DNA of 64,000 bases, from positions 7,501,357 through 7,565,356 of the forward strand of contig NC_081340.1 of assembly GCF_022539665.2 (NCBI RefSeq), read 5' to 3'. The notes beneath the pieces are model-generated. The model made no database searches. It worked only from the letters and a program-made list of their open reading frames with translations, and was not told the origin of the DNA. Both the position numbers and the translations under genes were made by a program. Below, piece after piece: positions 53,101-62,215 of this stretch (within the stretch, counting starts at the first letter, position 1; every line of letters starts with the position of its first letter). This DNA comes from Daphnia carinata (Eukaryota > Arthropoda > Branchiopoda > Diplostraca > Daphniidae).

Positions 53101-53969
53101 GATCGCACCCCAACCAGAGACGTCCAGCATTCGTACGTGGCTGCCGATGTGTACGACACAGAGCCAGCAGTGCACAGTCCAACCAGCAGACAATCGGTAC
53201 TTGCCATATTCAAATTTAATTCATTAACGACAATTTTTGTATTATTTAAAAAAAAATTAGGATGTCGCAGCGCCGATGACAGCATCTTCTTCACGGGACG
53301 AGCGAGTAGTTCCACAAGCTTCTCCTCTGCCCAGTCCACAACCTCAGCAGTCGCCACAAAGCACTCAGCAACAGCACGAAGACACATTGGCTTCGTGGGG
53401 CAAACCTTTGGGTCTACCAGCTCCGGTAGCGCCCGTTGTCTTTTCCAGCAACGGTACTAACGGCTCCCCGCTCAAGCGCCCAACAACTGCTAGCAACAAT
53501 GCCAATAAGTCTGCCGAGAAAGCAACCAACGGCACCAACGCAATGATGGGAGCAGCTCCTTTCTACGTCGATCTGGCTTACATTCCTCATCACAGTGATC
53601 CTCGATACTCGGATGTCGACTTCTTCCGGCGCGTCCGCGCTCGCCACTACGTCCTCAGCACCCTGGAGCCGTCCGCTCAAGTTCTCGACGCTCTGCTGGA
53701 GGGCAAACAATCGTGGACTGGAGATGACAAAGATTTAGGTACTTGAATCGCACATTGTAGACGAAAGAGTTAAGTAATAATATCTTATTTTTTGGGAAGA
53801 TGTCACCATCATTCCTACTTACGATTCCGACGCGCTGGCTGTCTGGGTGAGCGCCAACGAAGACTTACTGGCTCGCAACCGCATCGATTTGGCACCGTCA
53901 GCCTCCCGCTGCACGATCAATCTACAGGATCATGAAACTTCTTGCTCGGCCTATCGGCTCGAATTTTAA
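34990..53969 (+). CDS. futsch: Futsch / MAP1B-family microtubule-associated protein
   Basis: This is a giant neuronal microtubule-associated protein. Family members stabilise axonal and synaptic microtubules. Exons: 34990-35116, 42024-42122, 42447-42619, 42680-42847, 42971-43263, 43344-43656, 43744-53196, 53261-53738 and 53800-53969. All are in phase and give 3,757 residues. Residues 1 to about 530 form the conserved MAP1 N-terminal head (SPLSGGYLLIVLSEPHSEQH, GYTLSGPGSWILQ, LYVFPGGQGDSALF, NILVDGGF). A Lys/Pro/Ala-rich basic linker with a poly-Ala run follows. Next comes an acidic region with an 8-residue repeat array (about 983-1257), EK-rich repeats (about 2140-2297), and 22-31-residue repeats (about 2474-2867). 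The C-terminal 115 residues are the conserved light-chain-like domain (FYVDLAYIPHH, DVDFFRRVRARHYVLST, IDLAPSASRCTINLQDHE, stop after AYRLEF). The start Met precedes the conserved head by 12 residues. The 9,453-base exon holds almost all the variable middle. Confidence 0.97.
35117..42023 (+). other. Futsch intron 1 (6.9 kb)
   Basis: This long first intron splits the conserved N-terminal head after residue 42. The sequence is AT-rich with many A and T runs and poly(G)/poly(C) runs near 35428, 36197, 36313 and 37691. Open frames inside it are short, carry no family signal and are not reported. Regulatory elements or nested small RNAs are possible, but I see none that I can support. Confidence 0.7.
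45517..46340 (+). repeat. 24-bp coding minisatellite in futsch
   Basis: Tandem units encode eight residues of the form A-E-T-E-E-A-[KE]-V. Roughly 19 units from 45517 to about 45970 are near-identical at DNA level. The first five carry Lys, the rest Glu. About 14 more diverged units (AEKEATEV, AETVEAEV, AQTEATEV) run on to about 46340. The frame is kept because the unit is a multiple of three. Confidence 0.95.
48990..49460 (+). repeat. EK-rich degenerate repeats in futsch
   Basis: Four or five diverged units of about 30 residues share a pattern of V-E-E/D-I/V-[IV]-E-K followed by VSKTPEKVEN-like or VDLPKM-like sequence. Alternating acidic and Lys residues with regular Val/Ile suggest amphipathic helix. 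Confidence 0.7.
49990..51180 (+). repeat. 22-31-residue repeat array in futsch
   Basis: About 14 tandem protein units start with VKE[IT][IV]Q and continue through a core like KDVSVELASKS, then a variable acidic spacer ending TEEV. Units at 49993-50220 are nearly identical at DNA level and differ by insertion of CQTDDSNETKP-type spacers. Later units are more diverged. Drosophila Futsch also has an internal repeat array, with a different unit (from memory). Confidence 0.85.
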
Positions 53970-56376
53970 GACGTCAATCATATATATTCTCCCTGTTGTT
54001 TTCTATTAAGATAAGAAACAGAAAGGCTCCATCCTGCGTTTCCGTGAAGACGTACGTCAGTAAGTGATTGAAAAACAGAAAAAAAAAAAAAAAAAAAAAA
54101 AAAAATATGAGGGACACCCTGACGTGGTAGACTTTCCTTCCACATTATTTACGTAGTAGGCCGAACAAAAAAAAAAGAAAAGAAAAAAATTCCTCCCTTA
54201 ATTTATATTTATACTTTTCGGCATCATTTTCTTTCCGATAACCATCGCGCCCTCTTTCATAGAGCAGCAGCCTCCTCCGATTTTTGCTGTGATTTTTTTC
54301 TCGAATATAGATATTTGCCTGCCTCTTGTATCACTTTCAAGAAACCTTATTAGTAGCTGTTAGGCTTGTTATTTGAATTGCAATCCATTTTTCTCCCCTT
54401 TTCTTATTATATTTTCGAAAAGCGGAGACGAGAAGAAAATATTGTCAAGGCCAATGTACGGGTAAATATCATAGAGGTAAGCGCAAGCGTATAGCGAGCT
54501 AAAAGAAAAAGAAGTTTGCAACTTGCGAGGTGACTTGCTCACTCACTGGGCATATTGAAATAACCGAAGCATTTTTTGGTTTTCCTTTCAAGGATGAGCA
54601 GTGAAAATCGAACGAAATCAAAGGACTTTTTTTTTTTCGAAATTTTCTTTTGTGCAGCAAATTTTATTTTCTATTTTATTTGTCATTCTTGGCTCATCTT
54701 TTCACACAGACGCTTACAGAATTCGAAAGTGCTATCCACAATTTGCCCAGGACGTCCGAGCTATGCGGAGTAACTACGTGGCGGGGGATTCAAAAACCAC
54801 AGTAGAAAACCCCACCCCATCTAAAGTCGATTGATATTCGCAAAAAATGTGATACACCTCGTAAAAAGATGGTACGATGACGACGAAATTACGAGACAAA
54901 GGAGCTGAAAATTGAACGGGATTGTCCATTTACCCTCCCATATCTGGCAACTATTAACAATCAAACCATACCTAGAGCACAGCAGGATTTTGTCGAGGAT
55001 TTCTTCTCTTTATAGTTTACCCCCTCTCATTTTTCCTTTGTTTCATGCGAAAAACAAAACTAATCCTTGACACAACAGGGCGAGAATTGCAGCCTCCGAT
55101 GTGATAAACTAAAAAAAAAGAAGCTCGTAGATTATCTGGTGATGGAAGCAGCTGCGAATTTGATGCCGACACTGATAGCCAACGCCGATTCCTGGCAACA
55201 TTACGTAGAGATGCGCATGGAATTGTTTGATTTGTTGAATTTTCACTTATGATTTGCAAGAGGCTGAAACGGCACACACAGAAACTGAGATAAGGAGACA
55301 ATGAGTGAAATGCGGCGAGAAATGTGAGACACCCAAGTGCAGCTTTTTCGTGATTCATGCGTGCGATATGAATAATGTTCACGAACTTAAACCAACCCGA
55401 ACCGAGAGGAAAAAGAGAGACCCTTTTTTCAAGCGAAAAACGTTCCCTCCTACCACATCCCCCCCTCCTACACCGAACTCTTCTACATCCAAAAAGAAAC
55501 AGAACAAGCAAACAAAAACAAAGAGAAAGAGAACTTTATACGATAGTCTTCAGTGTTTTGTGAGTAACTCTTACAGTGCTTTGAAGCTTCTAGGTAATCA
55601 TCGGTATGAATATATTATACAGTATATTCAACTTTCAAGCTTAACAGTATATACCCCCCTATACCACAGAAGTGACACACACTGTCAAATTTTAATCATG
55701 CCATGTTGGTGTCTAAGATCAAAGTCCAACGTGGAACCTGACATAGAATTTTCCCAGTCTCTTTCCCCGTCTAACTCTATATACTTGCACTTGTGCACCA
55801 TCTCAGCTTTTGTGCTTTCGACATTCCCGTTACATTAATCCCGCGAGGCACATGTTCATCGTGCATCCTGGCAGATGTCTACTTATATTCCTTTTTACCA
55901 CTGAGTAGCTTTTCCCATTATATCTTCTTTTCTTCTCGTGCAAACAAATCTGTTTCTTCTGCTCGGTTGGTACATCGACATCTTCTTGTCCCCCTACATA
56001 ATAATTTCTATCGAGTTATTTTGTACGGTGTAATCTACTCGAAGGTTGCGTTCAGTAGCTTCTGATATACCCTCCTCTCCTGCCCTACATACACACACAC
56101 GATGACTCTTCAATTCCTTCCACCATTTTCATTATGATTTTATTTTCTTCCCCCCAATTTATTTTGTGTGTGCTGTTGCCGATGCTACTATTTACATACA
56201 TAACGAAGCTGGATCGGGCTCTTTATGGTCTCTGACAATGACCTAGTCAAACAGAGTTCCGCATTCCGTTCAACTTCTTTCCCTCTATATATTCCTTCTG
56301 TGTACTGAGCTGTATACTTAGGGCATCCGTGTAACGCCACTCTTCAATACATACCATATGGTGAATATCAAATAAA
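53970..56376 (+). other. Futsch 3' UTR (probable)
   Basis: From the futsch stop to an AATAAA at 56371-56376 there is about 2.4 kb without recognisable coding sequence. It includes an A run at 54075-54104 and AT-rich stretches. A long 3' UTR suits a neuronal cytoskeletal gene, but its extent is inferred only from the hexamer and the T-rich sequence after it. Confidence 0.5.
56371..56376 (+). terminator. Candidate poly(A) signal of futsch
   Basis: AATAAA followed within about 15-40 bases by T/G-rich sequence (from about 56385). It is about 2.4 kb after the stop codon. Earlier weaker signals could also be used. Confidence 0.45.
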
Positions 56377-56756
56377 AAACGGGAATGTTTCTTTGTTTCA
56401 TTTATATTATTACTATAGCCTGCCAACTGGTGTTAGAGTAAGGACAGTAAGGAAAACAAAAACATTGGTATCGAAGAGGGTCACATATCCCGATGATTAG
56501 CTGCCTGCATCCATGAACCGTCTTTCAGGCCACGGGGAGACCTACGAACAACCTACGTTCAACGCTCACCTCTTCTCTACCTCAGTTTTTGGGTCGATCT
56601 TTTACGTGTAGTGAACGGTACTACAGATCGATGTGAAACGTCTGTATACGTGACGTGGGTGATATGTGTGTGTATGTGTTTTATTCTGCCATTTTTAGCC
56701 CCTTTATAGTAGGCATGGCTCTTCTTTCTTCGTCTTCTTTCTTGAGGTAGATGATG

Positions 56757-56845
56757 TCCGACGTGATGTATGTAGAATCTTGCGTAATCCGCGACGTGAT
56801 GTATGTAGAATCTTGCGAATCCGATGTGATGAAGAATCTTGCGAG
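56757..56845. repeat. Short tandem repeat, unit about 34 bp
   Basis: Two near-identical copies of GACGTGATGTATGTAGAATC plus TTGCG-type ends lie next to each other, followed by a third shortened copy (GATGTGATGAAGAATCTTGC). They abut the tRNA-like head and may be the tail of the same element. Confidence 0.75.
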
Positions 56846-57000
56846 TCTTGAATGACGTATTGGAGGGTGGTGGGAGGAGAGGAGGGAGGGAAGGGAGGGC
56901 TTGGCGGAAATTGGCGGTGGCGGGACTTGAACCCGAGGACTACAGATTACAAAGCGTGGGTGATAACCACTGTGCCAGGACCGCACATCCCAACCAAACT
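56757..57000 (-). mobile_element. tRNA-derived SINE-like element
   Basis: On the minus strand, 56984-56912 has a tRNA-like layout. An A-box TGGCACAGTGG starts at 56977 and a B-box GGTTCAAGTCC starts at 56933. The 44-base spacing matches tRNA positions 8 and 52. The T stem is largely intact, but the anticodon stem (56960-56941) does not pair and the acceptor pairs only with a one-base offset. It is therefore tRNA-derived rather than a working tRNA. The 3' side runs through pyrimidine-rich sequence into short tandem repeats at 56845-56757. This arrangement fits a SINE with a Pol III promoter. The element ends and target-site duplications are not established. Confidence 0.6.
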
Positions 57001-59139
57001 TAGCTTTGGGTGTCAGGTGTCCATTCAAATAGGTAGCTTGTGTATGTATAACATGAACGGTATATGGCGCTGTGGTATAGGTTACGGATGCCATGCTGAT
57101 ATCACGGATTCTAATCTCTGTAATGATGCTGTTTAAATTTTCTTTCTTGTAAAAAATATATTTAGTCTATATTATTTTGCAAAGCCTATTTTTCTTGTTT
57201 TTGTTGTTGTTTTCCTTGTTTTTTGCCCATTTTTCCTTATTGCTTTATAAACTAGAAAAGATTTTTTTTACTTTATTTTTATTTGCAACAATCAAATAAT
57301 TGCAACGCTGTGATAACAGACGCCCAGAACATGTTGAACAGCTGATAGGCAATTTTATATTTTTCATTAAAAGAAATATCGTCAGAATGTGATATAATTC
57401 GTCAAGAACTATTTCACCGGTTTTTTTTTTAATCTGATGAATTAGAGCCTTTACGTAAAAGGTTTACTGTAATTCATGGAAACTCATCAAGGTCAGGAAC
57501 ATCATAAGAAGTTTCCGCAACTCCATGGATCGAGGTTAAACAGCATGCCGACTTCACAAAACGATCCATAAATGGCTGCCGAAAGATCGTTGAGACATGA
57601 GTAGCTCAAGCATTGTACAGGTGAACGTCCCTTGCCGTTTCCCTAATATCTCTCAAAGGAAGAGTTCGCGTACATTATGTAACATTTGATGCTGCATTTC
57701 CCAAGATTGCAAACGGAGCCTGTATGGGAGAGTTTGCCAGACGAGAAGAAAGGCTGCGTTAATTGAAGGTACCAATTTGAAAAGTATAGAATTGATTTTT
57801 ATCATCATTCCCTAATGACTTTGTGCTTCCCATTCGATAACCGTATTGTTTCTCGTATTATACCGCAGCAGAATCATTCCTTTCTCATAATCATTAGATC
57901 TCGTATATTTGATTTCTGAAAGGGTGGGTCTGATTATGGAAAGTATATACAGAACGTTAGGACGTCCATGCTAAATTTATCGATCTCCAGAATGAATGGA
58001 GGAGAATCGAAAAGCTGTATGGTTTCTGATGAGGGGTGAAATCATGTACTCATCTACACTGCCAGAAAACTAATTCTCGTTTTATCCTGCGGCTAGTGTT
58101 GTCCTACTACCTCCTCTCGAGCGGTATGTGTGGTAACATTGCAAAATTCCACCACTGTAATCAATATGGAATTTGTAACATTTTTCACAGCCATTCAGCA
58201 TTTTGTTTTTGTATTGCTGCAAGCGAAAGTTGCTTTTCTTGTGGGTATAATCGCTTCCCACTTTCTCGAGGCGTTTCCCAAAGCGAATTGTTAGTCGTCG
58301 AGTGGATAATTAAACATTAATCGTCGGACGTCAATCGTTGTTTCAATTTGTGTCGTTGCACTAGATATTTTGAAAAATAGATCCATTTTGCATAGTACAT
58401 AATTTACCGTACCTTACGTGACATCTACGGCATCGAAATTGATACCCAGTATTCTTGTTCAATCATTCCCGCTTGGCTGAACTACTTTCACGTATCTGAA
58501 ACAGTAACCAACAGGACAACGAGCAACCTCGAACCTATAGAAAGCTACAATGTTTTGTTTTTTTGGTACCACCTTTTTTTTTATTTGTTTGTTTTTATTA
58601 TCTGTATTTTTGTCTTTTGTTCTACAACCATAATTGGGTCTTACTGACAGCAAAGTTAAGCTACTAACCTTCATAATTTTACATTTTATCTATGCATGGA
58701 TTTCGACGTGTGATGTCGTTTTAAGAGACCGCATTAAACGTTAGTTTGTAAAATAAGATTGTAAACATTCTTTCTTTTCCTTCGGTATCATAACAGACGA
58801 TTCAAAGGAAGAAGAAAATCATTCGCCTCACCAGTTGAAAACTCATCTGGGTATTTCGAGCAGCCGCAACTTGCAACTTCACAGTGATCGCTTTCTTTTT
58901 GGTGATTCATCAGCATGGACAGTATAAGTAGATCTTCTATAGCTACGCTATGATTACATGCAGTCATCCAGAATTTCTCAGACAGTACAGTACTTAAGCA
59001 AATTCTCTCTTTACCGACATCTTTCATTTCTTACAAACAAAAGCTTTGCTGGATTGGTTCGTACTTGAGCAGCTCTTTATTTCTTTTAGTCTAGATTTGG
59101 CACTTCCTACGAAGGCAACGGACCGTCAGTTTCCTTAAA
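57001..59139. other. Non-coding interval upstream of the peroxidase gene
   Basis: AT-rich sequence without recognisable gene, RNA or mobile element. It differs from the 12-42 kb part in having few long homopolymers. It should contain the peroxidase promoter near 59000-59139, but I cannot place a core element. Confidence 0.5.
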
Positions 59140-62100
59140 ATGTGGTGGATTTTCCTGATGTTATCTCATGCCATACAAGCTATTTCTCCCAGTGACAATT
59201 CAATAAGTTTCTTGACTTATAATGCTTGTGAAAAGCCATTTGTCTGTAAATCGGCTATTCAGTGCTCCATTTGGTATAATGAATTGCAAGCATTACCACC
59301 AAAACCTTGCTTTAATTCGGAAGGTTATGTTGGGCTTTGCTGTCCACACGTAGCTAACATAAAACGTAAGTAGGCCATCAGATTTGTTTACTTAAAATTG
59401 TAATAAATCTTATTCTAATTTACTTCCTTAATGTGTCAAGCAGCCACTGTATTGAAGGAAACGGGAATAGAAGAGGTGCTTCCGCCTGTCCAGTCTCTTT
59501 CTCCGATACTTCTGGAATTAAGTGCTCGTGCTGCTCGGTCCGATTTGAATTACCTCAGTATTGTAAGAAAATGCGCTTATCTATTAAATTTTGTTGCCAA
59601 GGATATAATTTCCGTTCAGCTTTAAAAACCAAACAAAACAGATTGAGGAAATTCTCGGTCGTAACGACATAGTGATGCACGAAAATTCAATGGCCAGGAC
59701 TCATTCAGCCAGTGTGGCTCCTTTCGAAACAACCCGTTCTCAGAGTCAAAAGGCCCTGTTGGTAGTTAGCGCTACCCGTCGTTTACAACACAAGTACTTT
59801 CTGTTCAGTGATAAAGTAACAATATTTGTCTATTAAATGATTTTATATTGACATTGAAGATTGGCCCTTTCGCCGGAACGAGCTGGATTCGCATTGCAAG
59901 CGATCGATACACGACTGAGTTTTCTCGAGGACACCTGTCCCTTGCTCCCAACCTGTTTGCGCCAAAAATATCGGTCTTTTGATGGAACATGCAATAATCT
60001 ACGACGTCCTTCTTGGGGTAGCGCTTTGACGTCGCTCGACCGTCTTGCTCCCCCAGAATACGACGACGGCAAGTCATCGATAAAAATGACATTACTTTGT
60101 CATCTTCATTTACAAATTTATTCGTTCATCAGAAAATTATTTGGTACGTAATCTATTTTTTCCATTTTTTCCTTGTTACACGTAGGTATTTGGGATCCCA
60201 AAATCAGGAAATCGAACAAAGAGCTTCCAAACGTTCGTGTTGTAAGAACAACCGTAGTTACAGACGAGAACCATCCAGCTGTCGATATGACTCATATGCT
60301 AATGCAATGGGGTCAATTCGTCGATCACGATATGGTTCAAGTACCAGTCTTTCAGACAGGTAAAACAAAATGAATCAATAAAAAGTCAATAAAGCAGTTA
60401 AATTTCCTTATCCTAAACATCCTTATTTCAATCTTTTAGCAAACCAATCAAACATTGAATGCTGCACTCCAGAAGGTGGAATACTTCCACCAGAACTCCG
60501 ACATCCTCATTGTTTTCCAATTGACATTCCAGCTAATGATCCTTTCTACGGTCCAAGAGGCGTTCGATGCCTGAACTTTGTCCGTTCCATGATTACTCCT
60601 CGAACTGAATGCCGAATGGGTTATGCAGATCAAATGAACCAGCTTACTCATTTTATTGACGCATCCCATGTGTACGGGCCATCACCTATCATTGCTGCGA
60701 ACTTGCGTCAGTTTGTCGGAGGCCTCATGAAAACATCGGTCATCGAGGGCCGTCAATACCCGTTACAAGACTTCCAAGGCAAAAATTGCGTCGGTGTAAC
60801 TAGGGACACTGGTTGTTTTGTTGCAGGTAAGTGGGAATCTATTATAAATATTTTTACACTTCGTTACATCATTTTTGATCTTTTGTTCAGGAGATAAACG
60901 CGTTAATCAAATTATGACGCTTACCAGCTTGCACGTCATCTTTCTGCGTCATCACAATTACATTGCTACAGCACTGAGTGCAATCAATTCTCACTGGAGT
61001 GATGAAATTCTTTATCAGGAGACTCGACGAATTATTGGAGCTTTGATGCAGCACATCACCTACAACGAATTTCTCCCATCGATACTCGGCCGCCAGACGA
61101 TGGAAATCTATGGTTTGACTCCTCAAAGTGCTGGTTATTCATCAAGTTACGACGAAAATGTTAATCCATCAATCACTAACGAGTTTGCCGCTGCTGCTTT
61201 CCGTATGGGCCACTCGCTCATTCAGGGATCAATCAAGTATGCAACATCAATCAATTCAAAGTTAAAATCACCTTCTAATTTTTACGTCTTATCCTGAATA
61301 GCCTCGTCGAAGAAGATGGCAAAGTCCGTGTGGAGCTAATGCGAAATTGGTTCAACAACCCCCATTTACTTCGCCAATCTGGCCAGTTGGATGCTGTATT
61401 GCGCGGCATGATTGACCAATGGCCCCAAAACATGGACGAATGGGTATCTGAGGATCTAACGAATCATCTTTTCCAAAGGTATTAAAAATCTACTATTGCG
61501 TAAGACAGGCATAACAACTGTTTTGTGTACAATTTTCTTGAAGACCAAAAAAGGATTTTGGATTAGATCTTATTTCCATTAACCTTTGGCGTGGTCGTGA
61601 CCATGGGTTGCCAGGTTACAATACTTATCGCCAAGTCTGTGGTTTGCCACCTGCCACGAGTTTTCAAGATCTTTTGACAATAATGGATCACTCGGTAGTA
61701 AAACGTTTGGCCTCAGTTTATCGCTCAGTCGACGACATCGATCTTTATATTGGTGGTCTGGTTGAACATCATTTACCTGGCTCAATGCTCGGACCCGTCT
61801 TTTCATGTATAATTGCTGAACAATTTGCTCGTTCGAAAGAGGGCGATCGTTTCTTTTACGAACATGGTGGACAGCCCTACTCCTTTACACCAGGTGTGTA
61901 GTATACGTTTACCACTTTCTTTTTGGTGGTATTTTTTTACACATTGTGCCTAATATTATCTCTCTATTGTAATTTTTCAGCTCAACTACAAGAAATTCGT
62001 AAAATGAGTTTGGCTGCCATAATTTGTGATAATGCTGACAATATAGTGAAAGTGCAACCACTGGTTTTCCGCCATCCTTCTCCCACGTAATGGCTTAACC

Positions 62101-62215
62101 TGCATCGATGTAGATAAATTTATATAATCTATTATTTTTATTGTTTAGGAATCCTCGCGTTAATTGCAAATCACCAATAATTCCACGCATGAATCTTGCC
62201 GCCTGGACCGGATAG
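59140..62215 (+). CDS. Secreted animal haem peroxidase, chorion-peroxidase/peroxinectin-like, with clip-like N terminus
   Basis: This is an animal (MPO-superfamily) haem peroxidase, which oxidises substrates with hydrogen peroxide, probably outside the cell. Exons: 59140-59365, 59441-59562, 59642-59793, 59860-60068, 60186-60359, 60440-60826, 60891-61236, 61302-61478, 61544-61893, 61981-62086 and 62149-62215. All are in phase and give 771 residues. Residues 1-16 form a signal peptide. A six-cysteine module follows (C30, C36, C42, C57, C67, C68; spacing 5-5-14-9-0), which resembles a clip domain. Peroxidase motifs are QWGQFVDHD (distal D283, H284), PFYGPRGVRCLNFVRS, DTGCFVAGDKR (R427), TSLHVIFLRHHNYIA, FRMGHSLIQ (proximal H531) and LWRGRDHGLPGYNTYR. 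The position of the haem-linking Glu of MPO is Gln430. Intron 4 has a GC donor. Chorion peroxidase or peroxinectin is the likely class; the exact orthologue is not decided. Confidence 0.94.
60069..60185 (+). other. GC-AG intron in the peroxidase gene
   Basis: The exon ends ...GACGACG and the intron begins gcaagt, a good GC-donor consensus. It ends cgtag before GTATTTGGG. Splicing here keeps frame (Asp-Asp-Gly-Ile-Trp-Asp-Pro) across a region conserved in the family. No GT donor nearby gives the same join. Confidence 0.8.

Noticed and set aside
55305-55838. 177-codon plus-strand open frame after futsch
   Set aside because: It lies within the probable futsch 3' UTR, with no recognisable domain and composition like the surrounding sequence.
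56912-56984. A functional tRNA gene (anticodon TGT by position)
   Set aside because: A and B boxes are good, but the anticodon stem does not pair and the acceptor stem pairs only with an offset, so it was called tRNA-derived.
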